Shown piece by piece: positions 52,854 through 61,335 of a stretch of DNA of 64,000 bases (the first letter of the stretch is position 1; each line of letters starts with the position of its first letter). The notes under the pieces were generated by a model. That model saw only the letters and a program-made list of their open reading frames with translations, was not told the DNA's origin and made no database searches. The translations under genes were made by a program, and so were the position numbers. Source of the stretch: Acetilactobacillus jinshanensis (GTDB taxonomy: Bacteria > Bacillota > Bacilli > Lactobacillales > Lactobacillaceae). The stretch is from the NCBI RefSeq assembly GCF_004359375.1, contig NZ_CP034726.1:1302001-1366000 (forward strand), in the 5' to 3' direction.

Positions 52854-54554
52854 TTACTTATTATGCTTGTAATATTCTTTTTCAATTCGTTTGGAAGCCC
52901 CTGGTTCAACCTTGTCGATTGCACTAGATATAGTGCTTAAACTGTCATGATAATTATATTCATTTTCAAATAAGGCACGAGCTTCTTTATTAGCATGGGC
53001 CACGTTGGCGTATGAATTGCGATAACGATTTGAATACTGCATTAACTGTTCAGATAATGCAGCATCGTCAATCAAATCATTCGTCTTTTCACGTAGTTTG
53101 CTCATGTCAGTTCGAATCGTAACTAGACGTTTATTAATGTCATCCATACTGATCTTAACTTGATTGATCTTATCAGAAAGATGCTTCATCTCATTAAAGA
53201 CGATGTTGTAGTAATCAATATAACTCTTTGGTAGCCCAGGTAAATTCAAACGACTAACCTTTCGATTAATATTATGTAAGGTCAAGCCAAATTTACTGAT
53301 GCTATCGCGGGCGCTTGATTCTTCACGGTTTAAATCATAAACCGAATCGTTAATCTTTCGTTGCTGGGTTTCGATGTTACCCAACTGCTTTTCAGCCTTT
53401 TTCTGATGATCTAATGCATCAGAATAGATTACGCTGTTACTGGCCATAGCGTCCATATCCTTATGATGAACAGCATCGATATGGGCTAATTGATGACTCA
53501 ATTTCTTAGTCGTCTGAATTTCATTATGATTTAAATCATAGTTTTGAGATAAGCGACGAAGCTCCGTCATCAAGACGTAGTTCTGTTTCTGGGCATGTTC
53601 GATGTATTCGGAAATAACATCAACATCGTTATTAACCTGGCGTTTAGCCTTAATTTCTCTCGCCATGGCATCATATAGCTGGTTGATCATCGTTTCGATC
53701 TGATGACAGTTACTTTTAACCTGGTTAATATTGAGGCCCTTTAATATGCCAACGGTTTTTTTAACTTTTGCTTCAACATACTTAACAGCACCCTTTAAAT
53801 CCTGTTCAGGAAATTGATAACCTGAATTAAGCATATAGCTTAAGCCATGCTTGATTTCAGAGACTTGCTTTGGATAAATGGTTGCTAAATCTTTATATAA
53901 AGCTGGGACGGACTTCATATAAAGGCTCAAGGTGCTGGTGTTAGTTTCCAGCTTTTTTAACGCTTCTTCTGCTGAATCGTGGTCCCCATTTTCAGCTAAC
54001 TTAACAAAATTATTGTAGAGACTTTTTACATAGTCTAAATAATCCTGAATTTTATTTACGCTAGGCCCATAAATATAGTTCTTGGTTAATAAACTCTTGT
54101 GGATCTTACGGAGCTTATCATTATAACTAACCAAGGCTTTGTGCTGATGCTGGGATAATTTTGATAACTGACCTAAATTGGATTTGATGTCTTTAATGGA
54201 TGTCGTGATTTCACGAACGACCCGATTAGCATGGAGATATTCCTGGCGAGTCTTTAAAAAATTAAGACTTCGTGAATCACGTTCGATATCCTGAATTAAG
54301 CGATCGACAACGTCAAATGATTTGTCATGAATTTCGTGATACCGATCTCTATCATCCTGAAACTGTTCCAAAGATTTACCGGATAATTTAGTTCTACCAA
54401 CTTTTTCTAAAGCTTTCCGTAATGATTCACCCTGGATGTTTTTATTTTTCTTTTCAACCAAGCGAACTTTTTGAAGCAATAAATGTTGATAGATTACGAC
54501 AGCTAAATAAGCCACACCAACAATCACAATAATTGCTATTAATATGCCTAGCAT
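52854..54554 (-). CDS. ezrA: Septation ring regulator EzrA
   Basis: A 566-residue protein with one N-terminal membrane helix (residues 2-23) and then spectrin-like coiled-coil repeats along the whole cytosolic part, the EzrA layout and normal length. It restrains FtsZ ring formation and links the divisome to wall synthesis. The order ezrA-nifZ-thiI is conserved in Bacilli; rpsD is divergent. Confidence 0.94.
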   Translation of the reverse strand: MLGILIAIIVIVGVAYLAVVIYQHLLLQKVRLVEKKNKNIQGESLRKALEKVGRTKLSGKSLEQFQDDRDRYHEIHDKSFDVVDRLIQDIERDSRSLNFLKTRQEYLHANRVVREITTSIKDIKSNLGQLSKLSQHQHKALVSYNDKLRKIHKSLLTKNYIYGPSVNKIQDYLDYVKSLYNNFVKLAENGDHDSAEEALKKLETNTSTLSLYMKSVPALYKDLATIYPKQVSEIKHGLSYMLNSGYQFPEQDLKGAVKYVEAKVKKTVGILKGLNINQVKSNCHQIETMINQLYDAMAREIKAKRQVNNDVDVISEYIEHAQKQNYVLMTELRRLSQNYDLNHNEIQTTKKLSHQLAHIDAVHHKDMDAMASNSVIYSDALDHQKKAEKQLGNIETQQRKINDSVYDLNREESSARDSISKFGLTLHNINRKVSRLNLPGLPKSYIDYYNIVFNEMKHLSDKINQVKISMDDINKRLVTIRTDMSKLREKTNDLIDDAALSEQLMQYSNRYRNSYANVAHANKEARALFENEYNYHDSLSTISSAIDKVEPGASKRIEKEYYKHNK

Positions 54555-54620
54555 GATTTTTATCCCATCCTTGATTAGTATTTTAGGTCATTTAACAATG
54601 AAATATGAGAACCAATGTAA

Positions 54621-54629
54621 ATTATATCA
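54621..54629 (-). promoter_or_regulatory. ezrA extended -10 promoter
   Basis: TGATATAAT on the minus strand (TGn plus perfect TATAAT), 67 bp before ezrA; no -35 match. Confidence 0.6.
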
Positions 54630-54699
54630 TAAACAATTGGCTATTGGCCTATAAATCAGGATAAATCACACAAATCAGAACCTAAGAAACGACTCCACT

Positions 54700-54728
54700 T
54701 TGACAACGAATTACAATCAAGATATTAT
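54700..54728 (+). promoter_or_regulatory. rpsD promoter
   Basis: TTGACA (54700-54705) and TATTAT (54723-54728), 17-bp spacer. Confidence 0.8.
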
Positions 54729-54734
54729 AATAAG

Positions 54735-54890
54735 TGTGTAAAATAATGCAGCAATGTACGGTAAGCTCGTCAACATATTGGTACGCATGAAGTTTGATTA
54801 GTAACCCTCCGGCTGCTGAGGTGAACGTTCAGATCAATATGCACGAATACTAAGTACATAACTAAATTATTTTACTCCAAATTTTTAATT
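54735..54890 (+). promoter_or_regulatory. Candidate S4-binding leader of rpsD
   Basis: A roughly 165-base untranslated leader precedes rpsD. It can form GCAGC/GCTGC and CCTC/GAGG helices around 54751-54825 that share bases and so could be alternatives. In Bacillus rpsD is autoregulated by S4 through such a leader; assignment here is inference from position and length. Confidence 0.45.
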
Positions 54891-54903
54891 GGAGGAATTT
54901 TTA

Positions 54904-55512
54904 ATGAGATACACAGGTCCTAGTTGGCGAATTTCCCGTCGTTTGGGAATTTCCTTATCAGGTACTGGTAAAGAATTATCTCGTCGACCATACGCACCAG
55001 GAGATCATGGTAATGGCCGTCGTCAGAAGTTATCCGAATACGGCATGCAGTTACGTGAAAAGCAAAAGTTACGTTACATGTACGGCTTAAGCGAACGTCA
55101 ATTCTCTAACTTATTCGTTAGAGCCGGACGTATTAAGACCGGTCGTCATGGTGATAACTTCATGATTTTACTTGAACGCCGTTTAGATAACATGGTTTAC
55201 CGTTTAGGTTTAGCCACTACTCGTCGTCAAGCTCGTCAATTAGTTAACCACGGTCACATTACCGTAGATAACAAACGTGTTGACATTCCTTCTTACGAAG
55301 TCAAAGTTGGCCAAGTAATCGGTGTTCGTAAGAAGTCTCAGAACATGAAGGTCATCAAGGACGCCGTCAAAGCCGTCGTTGGTCGTCCACCTTACGTATC
55401 ATTCGATGCTAAGAAATTAGAAGGTAAGTTAACTCGTTTACCACAACCTGACGAACTTAACTCTAACATCAACGATGCATTAGTTGTTGAATACTACAAC
55501 AAGTTACTCTAA
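54904..55512 (+). CDS. rpsD: 30S ribosomal protein S4
   Basis: A 202-residue primary 16S-binding protein. It starts [20 protein letters not shown] and has the S4 RNA-binding domain [20 protein letters not shown] and [17 protein letters not shown]. The ATG at 54904 has TTGGAGG at proper spacing; the TTG in that sequence is not the start. No zinc-type Cys cluster is present. Strong codon bias fits high expression. Confidence 0.97.
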   Translation: MRYTGPSWRISRRLGISLSGTGKELSRRPYAPGDHGNGRRQKLSEYGMQLREKQKLRYMYGLSERQFSNLFVRAGRIKTGRHGDNFMILLERRLDNMVYRLGLATTRRQARQLVNHGHITVDNKRVDIPSYEVKVGQVIGVRKKSQNMKVIKDAVKAVVGRPPYVSFDAKKLEGKLTRLPQPDELNSNINDALVVEYYNKLL

Positions 55513-55543
55513 TTAATGTCACTAATGTTTATAGAAATATAAT

Positions 55544-55576
55544 TAAGTGCTTCGCTTTTACGAAGCACTTTTTTTA
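55544..55576 (+). terminator. rpsD terminator
   Basis: 10-bp stem AAGTGCTTCG/CGAAGCACTT followed by seven T. Confidence 0.9.
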
Positions 55577-55604
55577 TAACCCAATTTAAAAAGGAGTCTT
55601 TTTC

Positions 55605-56093
55605 ATGAGTGATACTCCCACGAATTCCGTAAACGATCGCTTAGATCGAACCATCAACGGGACACCTAAGATCAACCCTGATGAACAACGTAAATATTTA
55701 GGGACCTTTCGAGAACGGGTTTCTTTAGCCATTAAAATCAGTGATTTAAAATCTCAAAATGCGTTTAACGGCTTTAAAAAGGACCTTGAAGCCCACCCTA
55801 AATATTTACTAATCATTAACGGTAATCTAACACAAAACCTGACGATGCCCTACTTAGCCTATGCTAGTCAGCATAATATCGACTTTACGATGCGGACCGA
55901 TTCATTTTACTGGACCCGAAGTCAGGATTACGGATTAATATATGCATCCCATCACAACGCCATTAATCAATACCCCGTCAACGTCATGCAGAAATATCCA
56001 GCTAAAACGGATAATCATAAGGGTAGTTCTCAGTCACCAAAAAGTTCAAAAAGCAAATCATCACTGTGGACTAAATTAAAGAAGTTATTTTAA
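55605..56093 (+). CDS. YueI family protein (DUF1694)
   Basis: A 162-residue cytosolic protein. NGTPKINPDEQRKYLGTFRE is the family signature near the N-terminus, and HPKYLLIINGNL follows. The C-terminus is a Ser/Lys-rich tail. The family is common in lactobacilli, with no known activity. AAAGGAG is at good spacing. No promoter is visible between the rpsD terminator and this gene, so it may depend on read-through. Confidence 0.8.
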   Translation: MSDTPTNSVNDRLDRTINGTPKINPDEQRKYLGTFRERVSLAIKISDLKSQNAFNGFKKDLEAHPKYLLIINGNLTQNLTMPYLAYASQHNIDFTMRTDSFYWTRSQDYGLIYASHHNAINQYPVNVMQKYPAKTDNHKGSSQSPKSSKSKSSLWTKLKKLF

Positions 56094-56108
56094 CGAGAAG
56101 GAATATCC

Positions 56109-56399
56109 ATGTTAGCAATTAATATCTTAATGATTATTTTCACCCTATTGCTTTTAGGCATCGGGACCTTTTTATTTATGCACCGTCATAAGACGTTTCT
56201 AATCTTTAAAACGTCTGACCATCATCTAATTGGCAGTGTCGTTAAGAATTTCGGCATTACGTTCATCATTGTCGGGATCATTTCATTAATCACGATTTTG
56301 ACCCAAAACACGATTTATATATGTATTGCTCTGATAATCGGTTGTATTGCGGTCACTGCATTTTACCTTTGCATTAGTAAGTTCATTCCTAAGTCCTAG
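56109..56399 (+). CDS. Small membrane protein of unknown function
   Basis: A 96-residue protein with three hydrophobic helices (about residues 3-23, 44-63 and 68-88), a short basic loop (HRHKTFLIFK) between the first two, and a basic C-terminal end. I do not recognise the family. It starts 15 bases after the yueI-type gene with GAGAAGGA upstream, so the two are cotranscribed. Confidence 0.65.
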   Translation: MLAINILMIIFTLLLLGIGTFLFMHRHKTFLIFKTSDHHLIGSVVKNFGITFIIVGIISLITILTQNTIYICIALIIGCIAVTAFYLCISKFIPKS

Positions 56400-56403
56400 G
56401 CAA

Positions 56404-56417
56404 TGTAAGCGCTTAAA
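56404..56417 (+). promoter_or_regulatory. cre-like site upstream of uspA
   Basis: TGTAAGCGCTTAAA matches most of the cre consensus. It ends 3 bases before the -35 box, a placement associated with CcpA activation in genes such as ackA. Confidence 0.5.
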
Positions 56418-56420
56418 TAT

Positions 56421-56448
56421 TTGCTTATCTTCGAAAGGCGGCTAAAAT
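56421..56448 (+). promoter_or_regulatory. uspA promoter
   Basis: TTGCTT (56421-56426) and TAAAAT (56443-56448), 16-bp spacer. Confidence 0.6.
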
Positions 56449-56470
56449 AATTGTTAGTAAGGTGATAAAT

Positions 56471-56905
56471 ATGACAACTAATTACCAACAAATTTTAGTC
56501 CCAATCGATGGTTCTAAAAACGCTAAACTAGCTTTTAAACGAGCTATGACTGTCGCCAAAGCTAACCACGCTAATCTTCATTTAGTTAACGTCATCGATA
56601 CCCGGGCTTTTGATAACATTTCAAGTGTTGATGAATCCACAATTGATCAATTGACAAAGGACACCAAAAAATCACTTGATAAGTATCAAGCCGTTGCTAA
56701 AAAGGCCGGTTTAAACGTCGATTACTCCATTGAATTTGGTTCACCAAAGACGATCATTTCTCATCAAATGACTAAACGTTGGCATATCGATTTAATTATC
56801 ATGGGTGCTAATGGTTTAACCACTGTTGAACGAGTACTGATCGGTTCCGTTGCCGCATATGTATCTCATGCCGCACCTTGTGACACGTTACTAGTTAGAA
56901 AATAA
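56471..56905 (+). CDS. Universal stress protein, UspA family
   Basis: About 144 residues from the ATG at 56471 (AAGGTGAT upstream). A single Usp domain: ILVPIDGSKNAKLAFKRA at the N-terminus, LVNVIDTR, and the ATP-binding G-x2-G-x9-G-S pattern as IIMGANGLTTVERVLIGSVA. It is thus of the ATP-binding type. Single gene flanked by a promoter with a cre-like site and a terminator. Confidence 0.92.
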   Translation: MTTNYQQILVPIDGSKNAKLAFKRAMTVAKANHANLHLVNVIDTRAFDNISSVDESTIDQLTKDTKKSLDKYQAVAKKAGLNVDYSIEFGSPKTIISHQMTKRWHIDLIIMGANGLTTVERVLIGSVAAYVSHAAPCDTLLVRK

Positions 56906-56916
56906 TTTAACATTTT

Positions 56917-56971
56917 AAGAGATCTTAAAAGGACCGTTCCACGATTTAACGTGAAATGGCCCTTTAATTTT
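56917..56971. terminator. Shared terminator between uspA and the XRE regulator
   Basis: Long stem AAAGGaCCgTTCCACG/CGTGaaaTGGCCCTTT with T-rich flanks, between convergent genes. Confidence 0.75.
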
Positions 56972-56973
56972 GC

Positions 56974-57789
56974 CTAAATTTGAGATGGCAACGACTCTGG
57001 ATGTTGGTAAACATGATGAAAAGCGTGTGCTTGGCGTTTTGCTGATTCAGCATTACTAGGTTGATTTAAGCCTAGATAATTTTGGCTGATCTGTGTATAG
57101 ACATCCCTTAATTTATACATTGAATGAATTTTAGCTGAATCACTAATCGTCTGAAAACAAACGGCATTTGAGATCTTAAACGCTTTTAATTGATAGAATA
57201 ATTTAGCTAATTTTAATCGTAAGACAATGAATAGCCTTACCCGCTGATGAATCTTAGTAGCGACATCAAAGTTTAAGTGTTGTTTAGCAACCTTCGCAAA
57301 TTCCAGTGATTTAACATAATCTTTCTGCTTGAAGTAAACACAGCTAATCCCAAGATTAGCCCAAACTCGATAGTATTTATTAATCGGACTAAAGTTTTGA
57401 ATAACCGTTTTATGAAAATAATATAACGCATCGCGATCATCATCATTTATGTACGAAAGGAGCCCCTGATAACAGAAATATTGTGGCATTTGATGATGGA
57501 CCTTAAATTTATGGACTGGAATTCGTGATAATTGTCGTTTAGCTTTTTGATATTTGTCTTGCAAAATGGCTTCTTCAACATCGACTAAATTAATCGATGG
57601 CCTGATAACGGAATGAATCGGAATGTTCAAACGTTGACCAATTCGCGCTAAAATTCCCAACTTAGGACAACTGTTCCGGTTTTCAATTAAACTAATGGTC
57701 GCTTGCGCGCATATCCCGTCAGCTAACTGGTACTGTGATAGTCCGGAATTGATACGGTGATGTTTAATTATTTTTCCAGAGACTTTCAT
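56974..57789 (-). CDS. XRE-family regulator with TPR-like C-terminus (Rgg/PlcR type)
   Basis: A 271-residue protein. An N-terminal helix-turn-helix (SGLSQYQLADGICAQATISL, about residues 14-33) is followed by an all-helical region resembling TPR repeats (KDYVKSLEFAKVAKQHL and similar). This is the Rgg/MutR/PlcR architecture, often responding to secreted peptides. No candidate small peptide gene is evident beside it, so the signal is unknown. It follows tag after 18 bases and may be cotranscribed. Confidence 0.78.
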   Translation of the reverse strand: MKVSGKIIKHHRINSGLSQYQLADGICAQATISLIENRNSCPKLGILARIGQRLNIPIHSVIRPSINLVDVEEAILQDKYQKAKRQLSRIPVHKFKVHHQMPQYFCYQGLLSYINDDDRDALYYFHKTVIQNFSPINKYYRVWANLGISCVYFKQKDYVKSLEFAKVAKQHLNFDVATKIHQRVRLFIVLRLKLAKLFYQLKAFKISNAVCFQTISDSAKIHSMYKLRDVYTQISQNYLGLNQPSNAESAKRQAHAFHHVYQHPESLPSQI

Positions 57790-57807
57790 GAACTTTCACC
57801 TAATTAT

Positions 57808-58395
57808 TTAAGAAATCTGTGAATGTCGGAAACATTTGGTTAAATGATCGTTAACCACACCAACGGCTTGTAAATACGAATATAAAGTTTTCGGTCCAAT
57901 TCGTTTGAATTGATAATAACGAAATTTTATCAGAAACGGTTCAATAAATTTGGAATAATCCAAGGGTTCATTATTATTCACAATTAGATGATCCAACGGC
58001 GTATTATTTACAGGCGACCAAGTTAAATGGCGGAGTGTAATTCCCGCATGATGCAATTTAACTAATCTTTTAGCATTGGAAATAATCGCCTTAATCTTTA
58101 ATCGATTCCGAATTATTTTCTTATTATTTAGCAAACGTTTTAAATCGGCTCCCGAATACCTGGCTACTTTTGAATAATCAAAATTATCAAAAGCTTGATA
58201 AATGGCATCCCGTTTCTGCAAGATTAATTTCCACTGGAGTCCCGCTTGGAAAATCTCTAACGACAGTAGCGCAAACAATTGCTGTTCGTTATATTCGGGG
58301 ACGCCCCATTCTTGGTCATGATATTGTTGCAAAAGTGGATCCCGATTAGCCCACGAACATCGCTCTAAATTTTTAATATTAATCATCTCTTTCAC
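57808..58395 (-). CDS. tag: DNA-3-methyladenine glycosylase I
   Basis: A 195-residue base-excision repair enzyme. Zinc ligands of Tag are present (Cys in ERCSW, His in QYHDQEWG, and VNDHLTKC), and the catalytic Glu lies in SLEIFQAGLQW. It removes 3-methyladenine. The start is a GTG at 58395, or possibly the ATG 9 bases further in; neither has a strong ribosome site. Confidence 0.92.
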   Translation of the reverse strand: MKEMINIKNLERCSWANRDPLLQQYHDQEWGVPEYNEQQLFALLSLEIFQAGLQWKLILQKRDAIYQAFDNFDYSKVARYSGADLKRLLNNKKIIRNRLKIKAIISNAKRLVKLHHAGITLRHLTWSPVNNTPLDHLIVNNNEPLDYSKFIEPFLIKFRYYQFKRIGPKTLYSYLQAVGVVNDHLTKCFRHSQIS

Positions 58396-58404
58396 TTATA
58401 AATA

Positions 58405-58450
58405 CGTAAAAAAAGCGCTTAATTATTAAATTTTTGGTTTAATAATTAAA
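58405..58450 (-). terminator. Candidate AT-rich terminator after ddl
   Basis: On the minus strand AATTATTAAA/TTTAATAATT forms a weak 10-bp stem followed by AAGCGCTTTTTTT. AT-only stems are poor terminators, so this is tentative. Confidence 0.4.
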
Positions 58451-58482
58451 CGTCGTTTTATGTGTAAATTTTTAAATTAATT

Positions 58483-59592
58483 TTACTTCTGTTTTAGCGG
58501 AATAAAGTCATGGTGTAACTTTGAACGATGCTTAAATTCAGCAAAGGCTAACTTGATTAACTTATCAATCAATTTAGAATAGCTAAGCCCTTGAGCTTTC
58601 CATAACTGCGGGTAAAGACTAATGTTAGTAAAACCTGGTAACGTGTTAGCTTCACCAACGTATGGGGTTCCATCTTTAGAAACCAAGAAGTCAATTCTAG
58701 CCATGCCTTTTAACTGAAGAGCTTTATATGTAGCTAGACCCATCTTAGTGATTTCCTTAGCTAATTTTTCAGACATCTTAGCAGGAATTTCAAATTTAAC
58801 GCCACTTGCATTAACAAACTTATTTTCGTAAGTGTAAAATTTATCATGCTTTGGTACTCGAATCGCACCAACTTGGGATGCCTTCGGATGTTCATTACCT
58901 AAAATGGAAATTTCGTATTCTTCGGGACCTTTAATTGCTTGCTCAGCTAAGATCTTGTAATCGTAACGGAAAGCATCCTTTAAGCCTTTTTCATATTCAT
59001 CTTCATTATGAACCTGATGAATACCAACGGATGAACCCTGATTAGCAGGCTTCAGGAATATTAAATTTCCAAGCTTCTTGCTTAAAGCATCAAAACTCCA
59101 CTTTTTATAATTATCTGGTGTTAATAATATGTATTTAGTATTACGAATACCATAATAAGTTAGGATCTTTTTAGTTACGTCTTTATCAAAAGCCATAGCT
59201 GACGGTAAAATTCCACTGCCCACGTATGGAATTTGTAATAATCTAAAGAGACCTTGAATTGTCCCATCTTCACCTAAATTACCATGAATCATCGGGAAGA
59301 AGACGTCAATATCCTTACATTTACCAAGATTTGCAATATTGGCAAACGGGTTATGACGATCTAAATTATCCTTAGCTTTCTTAGCATATTTGGCTTCTGG
59401 AACATCATTCAATAACACTTCTCTAGAATCATGATCATCCAAAATAATCATGTCTCTGGTCATTAAAAATAAACTTACTCGATATTTGTTCTTATCCATC
59501 GCGTCATAAATATTACGGGCGGATCGCTTAGAAACATCATGTTCTGACGAATTACCACCAAATAACAAAGCAACGTGCAATTTACGGTTCAT
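58483..59592 (-). CDS. ddl: D-alanine--D-alanine (D-lactate) ligase
   Basis: A 369-residue ATP-grasp ligase for the peptidoglycan stem terminus. GGNSSEHDVS, the Ser loop GSSVGIH and ARIDFLV are conserved. The residue equivalent to E. coli DdlB Tyr216 is Phe259 (in YENKFVNAS). In lactobacilli and Leuconostoc, Phe here marks ligases that prefer D-lactate at neutral pH, giving intrinsic vancomycin resistance. The gene has its own promoter. Confidence 0.95.
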   Translation of the reverse strand: MNRKLHVALLFGGNSSEHDVSKRSARNIYDAMDKNKYRVSLFLMTRDMIILDDHDSREVLLNDVPEAKYAKKAKDNLDRHNPFANIANLGKCKDIDVFFPMIHGNLGEDGTIQGLFRLLQIPYVGSGILPSAMAFDKDVTKKILTYYGIRNTKYILLTPDNYKKWSFDALSKKLGNLIFLKPANQGSSVGIHQVHNEDEYEKGLKDAFRYDYKILAEQAIKGPEEYEISILGNEHPKASQVGAIRVPKHDKFYTYENKFVNASGVKFEIPAKMSEKLAKEITKMGLATYKALQLKGMARIDFLVSKDGTPYVGEANTLPGFTNISLYPQLWKAQGLSYSKLIDKLIKLAFAEFKHRSKLHHDFIPLKQK

Positions 59593-59621
59593 TTAACACC
59601 GCTCCTTTCACCTGTTTAATA

Positions 59622-59650
59622 AGTATATCACTATCACTTGATGTCGTCAG
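59622..59650 (-). promoter_or_regulatory. ddl promoter
   Basis: CTGACG (59645-59650) and TATACT (59622-59627), 17-bp spacer, with an extended -10 TG (TGATATACT). It overlaps the end of the SPFH gene. Confidence 0.6.
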
Positions 59651-60488
59651 TATTAATGACGTTTTGTGTTCCACGTTCGTTAATAATCGACACCAATAAA
59701 TTATTTAACATCTGATCTTCATGGGCTGGCGATAGCTTATGATGACCCTCTTTTTCTAGCTCGTCAATTGCACTTTCAGCAATTGAAACGGCACCCTTAA
59801 CGATGATCTTACGGGCTGACAGAATGGCACTCGCCTGTTGGCGCTGTAACATTGCACTGGCAATCTCCGTTGCGTAAGCCAAATGATTGATTCTGGTTTC
59901 AATAATCTTTAAGCCAGCAATCTTTAAACGATCCTGTAATTCAACCGTCAATTCATGTGAGACGTCGGCCGAATTACCGCGAAGCGTCTTTGCGTGCGGG
60001 TTATCAAATGAATCATATGGATATTCACCCGAAACATGACGGATGGCCGACTCACTCTGAACAGCAATAAAGTGTTCATAATCTTCAACGTTAAATAAGG
60101 CCTGGGCGGTATCAACGACTTTGTACACGATTACCGCAGAAATTTCAACGGGGTTTCCCTGCTGATCATTAACTTTAATAATCTGACTATTAAAGTTACG
60201 GACCCGTAAGGAAACCGGTGTTTTATTCGTTAACGGAACCGTGACAAACAACCCAGCATCCCTGATCGTTCCAATATAACGGCCAAAAAACGTCAATACT
60301 TTAGCTTCATTCGGCTGAATAACGGTCAATGAACTTGCAATCACAAACGCAATGATTAAACCGAGCGTTCCAAAAGCAATTCCCGAAACGGACTTACTAA
60401 TTACCGCCACGATACTAACTAAAGCCAGTAAGATGGCAACGATCAAACCAACGTAACCATTGACGTGAAAAGCAATTTTCTCTTTCAT
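59634..60488 (-). CDS. SPFH/Band 7 (prohibitin-like) membrane protein
   Basis: A 284-residue protein with two N-terminal membrane helices (about 13-30 and 36-54), then the SPFH domain from VIQPNEAKVLTFFGRYIGTI to about residue 215, and a helical C-terminal end. Such proteins form membrane-bound cages or scaffolds that affect proteases and fluidity. It begins 11 bases after metQ, so it lies in the methionine transporter operon; a link to transport is not established. Confidence 0.88.
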   Translation of the reverse strand: MKEKIAFHVNGYVGLIVAILLALVSIVAVISKSVSGIAFGTLGLIIAFVIASSLTVIQPNEAKVLTFFGRYIGTIRDAGLFVTVPLTNKTPVSLRVRNFNSQIIKVNDQQGNPVEISAVIVYKVVDTAQALFNVEDYEHFIAVQSESAIRHVSGEYPYDSFDNPHAKTLRGNSADVSHELTVELQDRLKIAGLKIIETRINHLAYATEIASAMLQRQQASAILSARKIIVKGAVSIAESAIDELEKEGHHKLSPAHEDQMLNNLLVSIINERGTQNVINTDDIK

Positions 60489-60499
60489 ATTAGAACCCC

Positions 60500-61318
60500 C
60501 TATTTAACTGGAACAACTCCGCTCTTGTATTTCTTTCGTATCCATCGCCGAGTTGCCTTTGAATGTAAAGCCTTAAGCAGTTTTTCGATCTTCGGGTTAT
60601 GCCGCTCACTCTTTCTGGTGGCGATGATGTTGTTGTAAGGCGAATTACGGGCTGGTTTTTCGTACGCAATTGAATCGCGTTTTGGATTTAAACCACTTTG
60701 AACCGCATAATTAGAGTTGATCGCAACGGCATCACCTTCACCATTTTTATAGATTTCGGGCAATAACTTCGGTTCATAACTGTGCTTAAAGATCAAATGC
60801 CGTGGGTTCTTAATAATATCATCAAAGTTGGCCTGATCTAAAGGAATACCACTTTTGACCTTAATCAAATGGGCCTGTGAAAATAATTGTAGAATTCGGC
60901 CATAGTCTGGGGCGTTGCTACTAACTAAAATTTTAGAATGAGGTCTTAGTTGGCTTAATTTATGAACTTTTTTAGAATAAATTGCAATCGGTTCCAAATG
61001 GACTGACCCACAGTTTACCAAGTGAGTATGATTTTGACGGTTCCATTGGTTAAGAAAGGCAATCGTCTGGAAATAATTAGCGTCCAGTTCCTTTCCCTGA
61101 AGAGCTCGATTTGGCATTACGTAATCTTGAAAGACCTTAATGTCTAACTTAACGCCTTTCCGTCTCAATTGTGGCTCAACATGACGTAGGATCTGGGCAT
61201 GCGGAATATTGGAAGCACCAATTACTAACGTATTCTTGGGCGGTCTGGTGTTAGGTCCGATTAATAGTAACGCAATAAATAAAACGACAATCCCAACAAA
61301 AAAGGAAAATTTCTTCAT
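60500..61318 (-). CDS. metQ: MetQ/NlpA-family methionine-binding protein without lipobox
   Basis: A 272-residue solute-binding protein. VIGASNIPHAQILRHVEP, VFQDYVMPNRALQGKELDAN and YFQTIAFLNQWN are MetQ family features. The N-terminus is a hydrophobic helix (residues 5-21, SFFVGIVVLFIALLLIG) but has no Cys after it, where MetQ normally has a lipobox LxGC. It may stay anchored by the uncleaved helix. 17 bases after metI. Confidence 0.88.
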   Translation of the reverse strand: MKKFSFFVGIVVLFIALLLIGPNTRPPKNTLVIGASNIPHAQILRHVEPQLRRKGVKLDIKVFQDYVMPNRALQGKELDANYFQTIAFLNQWNRQNHTHLVNCGSVHLEPIAIYSKKVHKLSQLRPHSKILVSSNAPDYGRILQLFSQAHLIKVKSGIPLDQANFDDIIKNPRHLIFKHSYEPKLLPEIYKNGEGDAVAINSNYAVQSGLNPKRDSIAYEKPARNSPYNNIIATRKSERHNPKIEKLLKALHSKATRRWIRKKYKSGVVPVK

Positions 61319-61335
61319 AGTCTATCGCCCACTTT

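Noticed and set aside
58405-58420. cre-like sequence AAAAAGCGCTTAAT near tag and ddl
   Set aside because: It lacks the leading TG and trailing CA of the consensus and overlaps a T-run hairpin, so it is more likely part of a terminator.
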